Of a stretch of 64,000 nt of DNA, positions 47,437 to 61,422 are shown in pieces. Made by a program: the position numbers and the translations under genes. Position 1 is the stretch's first letter. Each line of letters opens with the position of its first letter. The notes under the pieces were generated by a model that did no database searches, was not told the DNA's origin, and saw only the letters and a program-made list of their open reading frames with translations. This DNA is from Dermanyssus gallinae. Its lineage: Eukaryota; Arthropoda; Arachnida; Mesostigmata; Dermanyssidae. Location: NCBI GenBank assembly GCA_003439945.1, contig QVRM01005270.1, forward strand, positions 46,001 to 110,000. Direction: 5' to 3'.

Positions 47437-50400
47437 TGATGTCAGGTGACAGGCTTGACATTGCGAGCGCGGGAGGCGTACGTTTGCGTTCGTGGCGAGC
47501 ATATGCGACAACTGTCACGAGAGGGCAGCACCAGTCGCGACAGCAGCGCCACCCGCGACAGCAGCGCCACCCGACTGGCAGCGGTGAATACGCGACGACT
47601 GCACCACCTCCATTAGCAGCAGCAGACCACCATCACCACCACCACCTCTGGCATTGCCGCCACCACCGCCATCACCGCCACAACCAGAAACAGCGACAGA
47701 ACCACCACAGTGGCGCGCCAGGTACGATCATGTGGCGAGGAGAACCCGAGAAGAGGGGAAAAAGCCAGAGACGGAGGAGGAAGCGGAGAAGCTGACGACG
47801 TCAGACGGAGAGAAGGCAAAATTCACTGAGAGAGAGCGCGAGCGCGAGAGATGGACGTCTCACAGCTGGTCAACGCACAATATTTGCCATCACCAACCGG
47901 CACTCCCTGCCAAGACCCTCAACATCATTCTGGTAGGAATCATCATTAACACCAGCAGCAGCAGCAGTAGCAGCAGCAGTAGAAACCATAACAAGCGCTA
48001 CACGACAGCCAACACATTGTAGTAGATGGACTACTGACAAACGGAAAGATATACATAGACGGACGGCCAATATACACAGGCCGTCCGGCCGTAGGTAGAC
48101 ATTCACACACAGAGGATGAGAGAGAAATGGGAAAGGATGAACCAGAGCAGCGAACCACAAACAATGGTGAGGAGGATTGAAAAAACAACGGCGGGTACAG
48201 ATAGCTCGACGTGAAGAGTAGTTCTCGTCTGTATATGTAAACGTTTGTGTGTGAGTGAGAGAGTGAGTGAGTGAACGAATGTATGGAAAGGCTGTGCGAT
48301 TGATGACCGATGATGTGGTCTGTGTTGCTGAGTGAGTGAGTGTATATGCTTCTTCTATTTCGTCGTCGTTGTCGTCGTCGTTGCTGTGTTCTCCTTCTCC
48401 TTCTTGTCGGTTTTCCTGCTATGTTGCCGCTACTGCCGCTGTACAAACAGCAGCAGCGGAGACAGCAACACAGAAACCGAGCGGTCCGTAGCGTTCGAGT
48501 TGGCCGCCCCAGTAGTCAACGAGGCGACACAGCCGGGCGACAGTCAATGCTGTTGTCGGTTGATGGTTTGTACGGTCGACATCGCATAATCAATCGCCTG
48601 TCGTTGTCATAGGTATCGCCTATGCAGCTACTAAGCTCGAACGCAGGTTGTCTGTCTATCTGTCTGTCTATCTGTCTGTGGGCCGATGTTGTTTGCCTAG
48701 GTTGTGATCGTGTATGGATGGATGTGTTTGAAGTGCGAGTGTGACGACGAGAAGTTGCTGCCGGCAGAACGGCTCAAGTTAAAAAGAGTAGATCAGGATT
48801 ACGATTCACTACGGGCGACACCATTGAGTTGTTGCGCAATGATGATGTATTCTGCAGAAACAACGGTAACGACAGCAACAACAACAACGCCAACTTCACA
48901 ACAAAGTTTGACACGGTACATCCGCAGCAACAACGATCAAAACTAGTACTACAACAACAACAAGCAAAAGAACAAAAGTAGCAGCAACAAAAGCAACAAA
49001 TAAACCAGGCAGAGCAGCAGCAACAACAAAAGCAATAAATAAACCAGACAGAGCAGCAACAACAAGCAGTCTCAAGTCATTCCTCATCCATGATGAGAAC
49101 AACCATCACAATACGTTGATCAAGAACATTGATCTGTGGCCAACCAAATCGGATGTGCTGGTTAACTTGGATATCGTAACAAATGAAAGGACGTGTTACC
49201 GCCGACTTTGCGTTTCATTGTGTCACTACTACTCACGGGCAGTGCAGCGGCTGCGTAGCCAGCTCTGCCTGCCGATTGACGGGTATCTCTCGGATTGATA
49301 CTGCCGTAAAAGTGCAACAATATCGAGGAGGGCTCGACGAATTTTTAGTGCCGGTATCGATATATCTGTATATATAGATATAGGTACTTGTTTTATCATT
49401 ATCATCATCACCGTCACTGTCACCGTCGGTCGCCGGCCGTTCTCCTCTGTGCCTCGGGCGAATGAATGGCTTGTGAGCACTTGACGAAAAGTTCCCCACA
49501 CGTACTCCACACGTATTATACCTGTAGAGGATGCAGAAGAAACGCTGCTAAGGCGGAAAGATGAGATCTATCGACGTAGCGAGACTATCACCTGCAGCAG
49601 CAGCAGAACAAGAAGCAGAAAAAGCTGAACAAGAAGCAGAAAAAGCTGAACAAAAAGAAGAAGACGAAAAGGAGACATAAGGAAGAACAGAAACAGCAAC
49701 ATCAACAACAACAACAAGCATTTACTATAGTGGTCAATAGTGTCTGTCGAAGAGAAAAACGTGTTGTTGTTGTTGTAGTAGTAGTAACAGCGGTTTTGCT
49801 GAATCTGCTAGCTAAAGGAAGTTGTGTCTTGCTATTACTGCTGTTGCTGATTTTGCTGCTGATGTTTGTTACCGCTACGTTCGACAGCAACTACGGATAG
49901 AAGACGAGATCGTTGTACGACGTTGTCCTGGTTGTCATTCAACCAAGTCTTCACCACATGTTGCTGTTTAGCGCGTATACATCGCGAATCACCACCACGA
50001 TTAGTTAAGACATCTACTGGCTGCTGTCTATGTGGAGTCTGTCGAGCTGCCAATCTCGCTGGAGAAGGGAGAACTACTCAGTATCGGCAGGGGGCCTGTG
50101 GTGTCCGGCTGGAGAACAGCTTCATCTAACACCTCGAAGTCATCCTTCGTTGTGGGAGTCGTGGTGGCTGTAGTGGCAATAGTGGGGTGGTTGTTTCTGT
50201 TGTTGTTGTTGTTTTCGTCAGTGGATATATATACATCTGTGTGTGAACGAAGAAGACACGAAAACACTTTTCTGACCAAAGAGTGCGTATCCATGAGCGT
50301 GTGGGCGGGTGGGCGTTCGGTGAAGTGAGCTGAGGTAAGCTGAGCTGAGGTGACGTGACCTGACGTCGGTGAGGCAGACTCGTCGGGTCAGGTCGTCGGC

Positions 50401-51256
50401 AAGCAGGTATCGGTGGCAACGTAAAAAGCTGGTGAAGTTCACGTAGGTCGACAACACGAAACCCCGGGGAACGTCGCTGCTGCCACAGAGCGACGGTGCG
50501 AGGTGATTCATCTCCTCAGGTGACGGCGCTGAGGATCGCTGTGATAGCGAGTTGTTTGAGTTCTTTTTGGAGCTCGCTTAGTGTTTGTGCCATATTGTGT
50601 TGTGGAGTTCTCAGTTGTCAGTCGGTCTCCGGTTCCTCTGTCAACCTCAACCTCAATCTCAGCGTCTATCTGCGTCGATAGGCTGGCTGATAGATATTGG
50701 TCGGCCTGTTTCGATTAGGTAGTTGGTGTTGTTGTTGTTGTTGTGCTTGTGGCAGCGCGCGTATCTCTTGACGGCGCGCAGATTGGCGTAAGCGGATATA
50801 CAAGCACGTGACGCCGAACGAAAGCGTGTGCAACGCGACGCTCTAGAAGCGCTCACGTCCGTCTCTTGCGCGACGAACGTGAGCCGGGGCGCCGTCGGAA
50901 ATCAACTCTAGCAGCTGCGCAGGGTTAGAGAACGGCGGAGGCGGCAGCAGCAGTGCGCTTGGTTATCGCCGTGCGTCAACGCGAGCATCACCCCGTCAGT
51001 CAGTCAGCCTAGCATATAGCGTTCAAGCAGCCAGCCAGCCAGCCAGGCTAGTTGCCATGGCGAATGACCGTCACGCCGTCGAGCAATCCGTCTGTCTGGA
51101 GCGACACAAATTCCCGTACCCGCCGTCGCGTACACCCGCCCTTGGTGAGTAGTAGCAACTCTCTCTCTCCAGTAATACGATAGCGCCGCGTATACGGGGC
51201 CCAAAGTCGAGCCGAATAGAAGTCACATTGCGGCACTATCGACTTAATGCCGGTGT

Positions 51257-51285
51257 GTATATATATTATATATATATATATTATA

Positions 51286-51325
<40 letters not shown>
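51257..51325. repeat. (TA)n array
   Basis: TA repeat with TTATA interruptions, about 68 bases. Confidence 0.93.
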
Positions 51326-51326
<1 letters not shown>

Positions 51327-52390
51327 CACGCTATATTTATACTACATCACATCGAGAAATACGGAACAAATGCATCTCTCCGTTTGTGTTTGGAAGATGT
51401 ATAGCTGATAATTAGAACTTGCACGCACATGCTTTGGACAAATGCTTTATACGATCACTTGATAAATGATGGTTCGTTTTGTATAGAAATGAATAGCCAG
51501 TAAGCCTATTCACGCTGTATATATATATATAAATATATATAGGCACATTCATGTATGGAAACATGATACGGACGTTCGAATTAGCCAAAGTAGTCTGAGT
51601 ATACAATAAAGTGGGTGGGGGGGGGGATTTAACCTATATCTATATGCAAAGCGAGAGAGGAATAAAACTGGGCACGAAGACAACAACATAAGTTCGAAAC
51701 TGTTTCGCGCGTCTCCCGTTTAATATCAAGGTGGCATTATCGGTGGTACACGAAGCAGATTTTTAGTAGTTTCTCTCGTGTCCTCTATTGGAGTGCTTCC
51801 GATACTAGTTGACACCGATACCGCTGCTGCTACAACAACCATTATGAACCAACTTGGCGCTCGCCCGTAGGCAAGACGGTGCGACTCATTTTTATTATGA
51901 TTATTAGCAATTAATTACCACAACGGCGACTAGTTGCTTATCCTGTCCTACAGACAAACAGATCATCTGACCAACGTTCCGAATCTCGTACCTCCGTCGT
52001 AAGCAGTTCAGTCACAGAGCTTGGCCATGCGTGCTGCTGGTGATTATATATACTGTTTCACTTTAGTGAAACATGTGGCTAGACGTTATCTCAAATAACT
52101 TAATGTAATTGTTGCGAACCGACAACGCGTCGAATCCGCGAGCCTGCACTGAATCTCGAATGTCAAATTTGCAGAGTTTAGTTGCCAATTCAACGGAGGA
52201 CTCGATGTCTTCGTACATCTTCTGAAAGTATTATAGTTTTAAAGTTTTTTTTTCAATGTATTCTTTGTGTTGTGACGTGAACATTAGTGTGTATGTCCTT
52301 TATTTGCTTGTCCTTTATGTATATAATGATTTTAATGCAATATTTTCCTGTAGATCTTTAAATGTACGTGCGCGGTAAAAAAAAAAGAGA

Positions 52391-52441
<51 letters not shown>

Positions 52442-53038
52442 TGCGCAATACATAAATAGCCATCAAACCAAACATAAATCAAGTGGAAGAACGCTATATC
52501 AAGTCAGCCGACTAATCGTTACGTGTTTTGTAGGTCCCTAATTAGACATATTCCGCACGGTGCTCTTTGAAAACTCAAATAGCGCTTGTGCAGAACGTCA
52601 AGAAAAAAACCCACTGAATACTGCTACTCGAATACGGCTTTTTTTCGCAGTCACACACTTTTATGTTGGCGCGTGCATTCGCCATTGAAACAAACCTGTG
52701 ATGTTAGTAGCAGTTGTCGTTGTTGTAGACGTAACAGCATTACTATTATTATTCTGATTATTATTATTATTGTTTTTGCTCGTGTGACTACTAATTGTTG
52801 TTGTTGTTGTTGTGGTTGTTGTTACAACCAGAACATCAGAATACTGTTGCACCAGAAATCAACAGCTCGACGTGCCAAAAGCACAGTGGCAGCCGTGCAG
52901 CAATAATTGCAATCGCATAAACCATTCCTCCCGTGCACTGAGTAAAAGTGAACTTATGTTTGCATATTTCGGTCTATATGGGCGTTTGTGTGTGTGTGTG
53001 TGTGGTAATGTCGTAACAGGAGATGGTTTAAGACCACT

Positions 53039-53082
53039 TTGCGGAGATGCCTCATATACATATATATATATATATATATTTA

Positions 53083-53127
<45 letters not shown>

Positions 53128-53138
53128 CATCTCCGCAA
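53039..53138. repeat. 100-bp palindrome with (TA)n core
   Basis: TTGCGGAGATGCCTCATATA on the left and TATATGAGACATCTCCGCAA on the right are inverted repeats with one mismatch, around about 60 bases of TA-rich core. A second TA array follows at 53159-53204. The flanks AACAGGAGATGG (53015) and AACAGGAGACTT (53209) are similar in direct orientation. Confidence 0.9.
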
Positions 53139-53142
53139 TGTG

Positions 53143-53206
<64 letters not shown>

Positions 53207-54352
53207 CAATAACAGGAGACTTTTTATGACCGTGCTTTAGACATGTTCTATATATACAGCTGTATATGAGTGTAAGCATTGCTCTGTTTCGGTGTATATA
53301 TGTCTTTCTGTGCGTTGGGGCCCCCCCTTAAAGAAGAGAGAGAGAGGACGTTGTCATCGACTTGTCGACTGCTCTGCAACGCTCCTGTATAACAACACAC
53401 TTACACTGCCCTTTAAGACGGACCCGTTTTAACAGTGGTTGCTCCACGTGTGCACCTTACTTATTATACACACACACACACAAGCAGTAAGGATGGCTTA
53501 GGTCGTGCCGATTATTTTGCCGTACTTTTTGTGTGGGGGTGATTTATACAACACACGAGTATTTTAGGTAGGTTCATATTGTTTTGATTTACCTGGACTA
53601 TTTATTAGTGGTTTTTACTTGTTTACACAGTTGGTTTATTTGATTACTCTTGATTTTAGAGACCGTAGAGGTGGGTTTCTCCGCGGCTCGTCGGAGATAC
53701 AATGTCCCACATTGTTACGTGTTATTTGTCGGCTACAAATTGAGTGCGTCTTCAAAGTATCATACACAATATTTTAACAAACAAAGTTGTTGGGCACCAA
53801 GTGATCAGGAGGGAGCGGCCGTTTGTTCCATTGAGTGCTAATATTGTTTTTTTTGCTACCGATATTCGTTGCTTTTTTTCGCCTATTTGAAGAACTGTGA
53901 ACACAATTTTTCTCGTACTGTCGTGGGAAGGGGAAACGTATGATATAGCTTGAGCGTTAGCGTGCGAATAAATATTTGTTCGTGGTTCGATTGGTGTTTT
54001 GTCATCTCGCAGTAGTAGCTCGTATAATCCTGAGCGCTCTGCAATGTATTATCGATTTGCTGCCATCCAGCACTTCGACGCGACGAGATGATTGTTTGTG
54101 AACACCACGAGAAAGGGTGGTGTTGTATATATATATATGAGGCAGAAGGGAAACATGGTGACGGCGACTCCATGCTACTACGTTGCCTATTAATTAATGG
54201 CAGACCCATCTAATGCATCGGGGAGGCACACAAGATTTGTAAGATCATTTAATTACGATCGACGACGAAAACCGAGTTCATTGAATAACTCCTACTGATC
54301 CAATTGTTGTAATGCATGTATTCCATATTTACGCGTGTGCCCGTATGTATAT

Positions 54353-54432
54353 GTATGCATGCGCATGTTTGAAGTTTATGTATGTATATATATATATATA
54401 TAAATTGACGTATGCATGCGCATGTTTGAAGT
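54353..54432 (+). repeat. Direct duplication flanking a TA array
   Basis: GTATGCATGCGCATGTTTGA followed by AGT occurs at 54353 and again at 54410, each followed by TA-rich repeat. It is a tandem duplication of the same style as 1840-2001. Confidence 0.88.
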
Positions 54433-56984
54433 ATATATATATATATATATATACACCACGTAGGTAAGAACCGATGTCGTCTTTTGCCGACCGATTTGTT
54501 TCATTTTTCACTCGATCTGCTAAACCCGCGCACAGCAAACAAATGATTGCCGTAACGGTCTGCAGTTGCTGATGAAAACATGGTCTGATGTTAAGTTACG
54601 CAACAGAAATATTGAACACGATCAAGATATTATCTAGAACGTGCTACCACCTGTAGCGCTCACAGGTAGCAGTAATAATAATAATAATCTCAATAGTCAT
54701 ATTAATAATAATAATAATAATAATAGTAATATTTGTCCTAGTGGTTGTAGTAGTAAGACTTTGTTCGTTATAGGATAGAATCGAGATAATGTTTGTGTTG
54801 GTGTTACACAGAATATCACCAGATCAAAGTAGGTCGTATGCGAGGGTGTATGCTCCGGGCCAATCGAGCGGTCAACCTGCACTATGCCTCCTTGATCAGG
54901 CGGCGGGTGTTGCGTTTAGCTAAAGGCCAACGTCTCTCGCCTGATCTCTCTCTCCTCTCTCTCTCTCTCTATCTGTAGCTCTATTGTGAGGTCGTTGTCG
55001 TCGGCATGGTCCTCGGCAGCGTCATGGTCATCGCCCGTCAAAGAAACTGATGAACTGGCCGGCGTGTTGCTTTGCGCATGGCTGAACTACTTCACCCAGC
55101 CCCCCCCCCCCCTCCTCCCTGTGGTTACTAACCCGTTCTCTTCACAGCGTGGTACGAACCTGACCGATCTTGATTGCAGCTTTGCTAAAACAAGTTACGC
55201 GGGTTACCGAGCTGCTGGTGCTGTTGTGTCAAATTATCCGTTTGCGGATAGCCGTATTTCTCCTGCCAGTAGCGGCAGCAGCAGCAGCAACAGCAGTTTG
55301 GCAGTGTACTTTGCATTCCGTACGAACGTATTCAGTACGAACGTATACATCATTCAGTGTGTGGTGCAGGACGCGCGTACAGTGGCTGGACGCCGCCTCC
55401 GACACTGCTAACACATAACGTATGATACGGGCCGAGCGATGAAACGATAACATCATTGTCGTTTGCTTGCCCCCCCCCCCGTGCGTTGTACGTTGTGTTC
55501 GTTGTTCGATGGCTTCTTCAGACGGGTTGCACTGCCGCCCGTTGTCAGCAGTGTTTCGGTGTTTAGCGTCTCGGGGGTTACCGGTTGGTCGAAATTGGAC
55601 CGACCCAAATCAATCAGTGAGCGAACGGGCGAATGAGCACCGATGATTTTGTTGCTTTGTCGTGATATCACCGCAGTTCAGTCTTCGCCGTCATCGCCGT
55701 CAGCAACAACATGGACAGCACTGACATCAACAACAGCAACAGAAACAACAGCAACATCAACAACAACAACAACAATGACAACGCCTGTTGTTGGCTTTTC
55801 CTTGGCCATCATCGTTGCCGTTCCACATACAGCCGCCGACGGCTTGTTTCTTCATGTTTTCCTCTGTTTTTTTCTTTTGTTGAAGTTATTTTGCTACTTA
55901 GTACTCCTGTCACGGGTATGACATTTAAGCATGTGTGCTTATTGTGGCATTGTGTTGCGGCAGCCATTAAACTCAAGCGCGTCGTACACTATTAGCACTA
56001 TGGACAGTGTCATGTCGTGCGGGGTGATGAGAAAACTCGTGATGCCCCAGCAACTTTCGTTGCCAGGACAGACGTAGTTAGCAGATCGTTAGGCAGAGGT
56101 GGTGAAAGCGGACGAGGTTTCTTTTTTGTCCAGGTTTCCTGGAAATGGTGGGATGAGGAAGGGGCTCAATAATACATGTAGTATATTACTCTTACGTACG
56201 TAGGCACCTGTTGTTATTGTTGTCGTCGTCGTCGTCGACGGGGTCCATTTGCGTCTGAAGCCAATAAACTCTTCTCGCCGCCATCTTCATCTTGGTGTCC
56301 GCGGTACGCTGTCCAGTTAGTAGTTAACAGCAGCACCAGCAGAAGCAGCTGCAGGACCATTAGACCAATCTATATATATATAGTAATCATGATCGTGTAG
56401 AGTAATGGTGCTAGTCGTTCTAGTCGTAATGATAATCGTTGTAATAGTGTGCAGTAGCAGCGAGAGAAAAGAGTAGAACTTCGTTTTGAAGATGGCAACT
56501 GAGGACAGTACTTTCTCTCGCGTGGGAAGAGACGATATAGGGCAAGGAAGAAATTGAACAAAAGGGGACAAGTAGAGATCCATGCAAAACGACGTTTAGA
56601 TAGAAGGAAACTGTATGTGCGTTTGTTTCGCCAGTTAACTCACGCAAAGCTGGCAAGCTTTGGTACCGTCACCGACGGTTGACTGATTGAAACGGCTTCA
56701 GCAGCAGCAGCACCCCCACTAGCGGAGATGAAGCGCTGTGTCAGCGGTCGACTTGGCGGCAGTAGTTTGGAGACACGGCACCTGCCAAAGTGGAATCACT
56801 TTTAAGTTGAGGTCGTGTTATTCTCTCGTATCGTGTCGTTTCCATCGTCGTCGTCGTCGTTGTCATTTAGTTTTTGACTCACGTGCTCGGACGCAGAATC
56901 AGACCGAGGTTCGGAGTGCCATCTCGCTAGTGTACTCTGTACAACTCCTCACATGAACTCGCTGTTGCCGCTGCCGCTTCTGTC

Positions 56985-57190
56985 ACAATTTTTGCCCCCT
57001 GGTATTTGGGACACTGGGAGGACCTGTCATATGACTTAGAACCGCATTCAACGAGTCGGAAACTCATTCAGCCGTTCTACAGGCGACATTACACTAGAGG
57101 TATTGAATACCTGTACCAGAGGCTATTGCTTGACATTATCAATGGGGTAACACTGCTTCTGTAAGTGGAACCCTGTTGACTTAGGCAAGG
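56985..57190 (+). mobile_element. LINE C-terminal fragment, YLDDG family, heavily decayed
   Basis: In three plus-strand frames: HNFCPLVFGTLGGP, then NRIQRVGNSFSRSTGDIT, then YLYQRLLLDIING and GNTASVSGTLLT. Taken in order these line up with CPLAF.TMGAAGP, KLIERVGKSLNLSTGD, FLRQRLSLDIQRG and GNAA at 20150-20330. Each frame change marks an indel. This is the third copy of that domain in the window. Confidence 0.65.
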
Positions 57191-59769
57191 CCACACCTAG
57201 GCTATACGTGATTTGTTTTCATTTCTAACTGTTTTTAGCCCGGAGCACACGCTCGTAGACACAATTATTGTTTTCTGAAAGATATTGAGATATTTTCCCT
57301 TTATTTTGAAACTATATACATTGCATGATGTTTTTTTCTATATTGCTTTACAACAATATAATTAAGGCACCAACACCAGGGCCAGCCTCATGTAAAAATT
57401 AGCAGCTATGCAGCTACCCGGTGGTGAGTAACTAGGCTTTACGCATGTATGGCGTGTACCAGGGGCACAAATGTTTACGTGCACAGAGACCGGAGTAATC
57501 GCATATAGACGCTTCGGTATCGGTTGTTAAGGGATGAGTGTTCTTATCTTGGCCACATATCGGGGCCGATATCTTGAATCATTGACTGATATGCACGTGA
57601 AATACAAACAATGGCTGTGTCAAGTTCTTTCTGGGTGCTACCTAGTTGTACATGTCGCTCCGAAAAGACATCTTAATACTTAAACGTGCATTGCCAATAT
57701 GTTTGCCAGCATTCCGTTTTTACAGCAATCGCATTAGCGCATTTCATCATATAAGCTTTTATATATTTCCACAAATAACAATTCAAGCTATCACCATCGA
57801 TTGCTTGCTGCTCCATGGATCGTTCACTTCCGGAGAGTGATTTCTGATCTGTTTAATGAATTCGATTAATTACAATCGTAAGGTGATATGTTGTTCCGGG
57901 CGTATATTGAACGCCAGAACGTTGATTTTATTGTCGTTATCGGTTTCTAGTAGCCAGCTAACCATTACAACAATCGTTGTATAGTAACTGTTGGCCGTAA
58001 TTACTCTTACTACCAATACTATTGCTCTTACACAACAACGACTACCATCACCAACAGTCAATCGTTCGTCCATCGTCCCAAGGGCGTCGTTGGGATTCCC
58101 AAGAGAACTACTCTTACTATAAAGAGCAACAAAAACCGAACCACCAACTGGTAGATCGACACCCTCACACGAAATGTGGGGGTGATAGAATACCATCATC
58201 ATCATCATCCTACTATGAGGATAGATATTTATCACCACAGATATTATAATAATAGCCGCCGTAGACGACAACCGGCTGAGCGAGATCTCACTGATTTCAC
58301 GGTCGTTGTCGAATCACGCGCCGCACGCATGTCTCGCCTTGCTCTCTCGAGGTCGCCCCCGTGGCGCCATGTGCGCGAACTGAGTCGTTGTCGTCGTCAT
58401 CGATGCTAGTTTACTAGTTAGCTGTTTGTGTCTGCGTTTCGCTGACGAAATTCTAGTGGATGTCGTAGTCAATATATGTACATGTATATGTATATATATG
58501 TATTTAGTCGTTTTAGTGACCATGCGCGGGTCTACATGTACGCAGACAGACAGGCGAACAGTACAGCTGTTATCCACGAATCCGCATGGAATCAAATTGC
58601 AGACAGTTCCAGTTAAGGGATGAACCATACACAGCGGCGGTCGTGGCTGTTAGTTAGCACAGGCTATTGTATTACGGCCGTCTTGTGGCGGCGGTCACGT
58701 TGTCGTTGTCTGTGGGAACGACGGGGGGGGGGGGTGAGCTCCTGAGTGTGAGTGCGTTAGTCATGGGGTTGTCATTTACCGGGGTTACTGTCGCCAGTTC
58801 TATCCCTGTTTTTGTTGTTGTTGTTGTTGCTGATCGAATTGACTTTGAGCGTTTGAACTCATAGAGAGTAGATGATCAAGCGTACCGCTGAGAGTCAGCA
58901 ACCATGCTGACGCAAATGTGTGTTAAGGAAACCGCAGATATCTCAACACGTCTGCTTAGGCTGCCGCTAGAAGCGGCGCGCCTGATATAAAACGGCTGAC
59001 ATGTGTATTTAGGTATAAATAAATGACAAGCGAATAATAAATTTATCCATTATTTTTATTATCTATTATTAACAGAAAAAAAAAAATTATCCATCGTTTC
59101 TGAAACTCTGTTTTTTTAGATACCCCTTGCCCTCTCTCAGTCACCCTTTCTTTCTTTCTTTCTTTCTTTCTTATTTCTCGCGTGCGCTCCTTGATTGAAG
59201 GCTTCATCAAACCCATGGACATGATTGGACAATTCTACTTGGCCCGATTCAATCGGAGAGCCTTGCTTGACCAACAGGGCCAATTGTGTTGTGTTGGCAG
59301 CAGCAGCGGCGGCGGTCGGAGTCGAATCGGCGGCGGTGGTTCGTTGTTGTTTCATCGTCTCTTCGCCACATTGTAGCCGTACGCTGTACGTTGTAGCTGG
59401 CAAGCATGCTGCCAGCAGGCAGGTCGTTATGACGATGATGCCGCTGTTGCATGCCTTCTGCTTGCTGGTGATGATCGATCAATGTGTTCGTCGTTCGTGG
59501 TCCGTGTTTTTCTTCTTCCTCTTCATCTTCTTTGTTTTCATTTTCATCGTCTCTTCCTGTACAAACTGACCGACCCAACGTCGGTAAATGATGGCGTTGT
59601 CGTTGTCGTCGTCGGCGTTGTCGTTGTCGTCGTCGGTGGCGGCGGCGGATTGCCATGCGTTTCTCCGAACGAATCTAGGTATACCAACCAACACCTATGA
59701 TTTGTGGACGCGTATTGACAGCGTAGATATGCATGCCACCACCACCACCATATCGAGAACTTGAGCTAC

Positions 59770-59990
59770 TGCCGCTGCTGCTGCTGCTGCTGCTGCAGTT
59801 GTTGTTGTTGCTGCTGCTGCCTGACCAACCAGCGGATTGACTGATACACGACAGACAATCAACTGTGGCAATTTACGGTGACGATCGCCGCGTCTCGCAA
59901 GTTGTTGTTCTTGTTGTCCTTGTTGCTGCTGCTGCTGCTGTTGTTGTTGCTGCTGCTGCTGTTGTCGTTGCTGTTGTTGCTGTTGGTCGC
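59770..59990. repeat. (CTG)n and (TTG)n clusters
   Basis: CTG/TTG triplets at 59770-59820 and 59904-59986. The opposite strand reads CAG/CAA. No reading frame with flanking conserved sequence was found. Confidence 0.9.
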
Positions 59991-60218
59991 TAAAGACCCT
60001 TTACTCAGGGGGGGGGGGGGGGGAGTCCATCCACATCTGATGGGGGGTGGTCGTCAACGTCGGCGTTGTTGAACATCATCTTCGTCGTTTTCGTGTTATC
60101 GTTATGATCGTGGTCAGTTTGGTTGTTGTTATTCGTACTACCCCGCCGCTGCTATGCTAGAGCCGGCAACGTTGCGAAACGTTTGCAGAATGTCTGCTGA
60201 AAACAGAACAGAACAGCA

Positions 60219-60256
<38 letters not shown>

Positions 60257-60350
60257 ACAACGCCAACACCATCGTTGGCAAGCGCTACCATCATCTACAG
60301 CAGGGACGCCTGCTTTGTTCGGCTGCGAAAGTCTCCCTCTCTCTCTCCCC

Positions 60351-60384
<34 letters not shown>

Positions 60385-60926
60385 GTTTTCTCGGACACTT
60401 GTCGTAGCGCATGTTAACTAGGTAAACGAATACGCATCCATCCTGCTGACATCCCCTTGATATGACTCGAGCTGGAACATTAAACAACAGAACGCATCAG
60501 CATTACCATCACCATCACCATAACCATCATCATCATCATCATCATCACCGTCTATCAGAACCTGTTATGGTCACAGGACAAATCGAATGATCATTAGAGA
60601 GCATTCATTCAGTGCAGCTTATAGATGATGCTTGTTGTTGTGTAGATGTATCTGAGGTAATTGTCATTGTTGTTGTTATTATTATTGTCCTTGTTGTAGT
60701 TCGGATAGCTGTCGGTGGTGGGATTATCTTGTAGATATCGTAACAAAAGTAATAGCTCTAGTAGCCACGGTTGTGGCAGTAATGGTGTTATTCATTCTAT
60801 ATGTATTGCAGTTGCGGCTATGACATTAACAATACGTCACCTGTGCGTTTGTTATTGGCTTGTTCAATCTAGAATATAATTTCAGAGCGGTAAAGTCCAC
60901 AAAGACGCGCACGAATAAAAAGGAGC

Positions 60927-60928
<2 letters not shown>

Positions 60929-61001
<73 letters not shown>

Positions 61002-61028
61002 GCTCATTTTTACAAATTTATTTTTTAT

Positions 61029-61078
<50 letters not shown>
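60929..61078. repeat. Two (TA)n arrays
   Basis: TA arrays at 60929-60997 and 61036-61078, separated by about 38 bases of AT-rich sequence. Confidence 0.93.
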
Positions 61079-61080
<2 letters not shown>

Positions 61081-61092
61081 GTGAAAAATGTG

Positions 61093-61148
61093 AAAAACAG
61101 TTCCGTAGACGTTAAATCTTGGCTGAGGGTCAGCCCGAAAACTTTACT
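61093..61148 (+). mobile_element. Partial SINE copy
   Basis: GAAAAACAGTTCCGTAGACG, then GTTAAATC, GGCTGAGGGTCAGCCC and GAAAACTTTAC match the body of the SINE at about 47373-47430 with scattered substitutions. The tRNA-like head is missing and is replaced by TA-rich sequence. Confidence 0.65.
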
Positions 61149-61389
61149 TATATATACATGTGAAAACGATCGTGTGCATTTATGTTGCTGCTATCTCGTT
61201 CCGTTCGGCGTGGAAGGATAGGTGTGTGTTGGATCAGAAAACCACTATGACATTTAGTTTTTCAGTGTTAGTGCCATGCGTTGTTTTCGTAAATAGACAG
61301 GTCGCCAAGCGTGATTACCTGTGACGCGAAGGTCAACTAGCGACGTCCTTTCGAGGTTGGCGGAAACATGGAAAGCGGATAATATTCGA

Positions 61390-61422
<33 letters not shown>

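Larger units (their letters stand above)
47437..56984. other. No gene recognised; dense triplet and TA repeats
   Basis: Notable items: tandem 17-bp units (CGACAGCAGCGCCACCC) at 47538-47572, GAGT repeats at 48250-48280, a CTGT/CTAT tract at 48648-48678 and CAA/GCA tracts at 48868-49070. A duplicated 19-mer (AACAAGAAGCAGAAAAAGCTG type) lies at 49607-49665 and a GTT tract at 49760-49785. TA arrays lie at 51257-51325 and 52392-52437, CT and TA runs at 53145-53204, and CAA at 55725-55780. Open frames encoding His, Gln, Thr or Asn runs are repeat translations. Upstream regulatory or intronic DNA of an unseen gene is plausible. Confidence 0.45.
57191..61092. other. No gene recognised; simple repeats
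   Basis: It holds an ATC run at about 58192-58208, a G run at 58723-58733, a TTG run at 58812-58830 and CTTT units at 59145-59171. GTC/GTTG tracts lie at 59594-59640, CTG/TTG at 59770-59990, a G run at 60009-60024, AGC/AAC at 60218-60262 and CT-rich sequence at 60332-60385. TA arrays are at 60929-60997 and 61036-61078. Open frames here are repeat-driven (poly-Leu, poly-Gln, poly-Ser). Confidence 0.45.

Noticed and set aside
47538..47572. Short tandem units considered as a CRISPR-like array
   Set aside because: There are only two adjacent 17-bp units without spacers, in a eukaryotic repeat-rich region.
59249..59656. Arg/His/Gln-rich frames around 59-60 kb
   Set aside because: They follow GTC, GTT and CTG microsatellites and have no conserved flanks.
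60009..60024. G and C homopolymer runs (60009, 58723, 63188, 55091) as G-quadruplex or regulatory sites
   Set aside because: They are single runs without the spaced pattern needed, and long homopolymers are prone to sequencing error.
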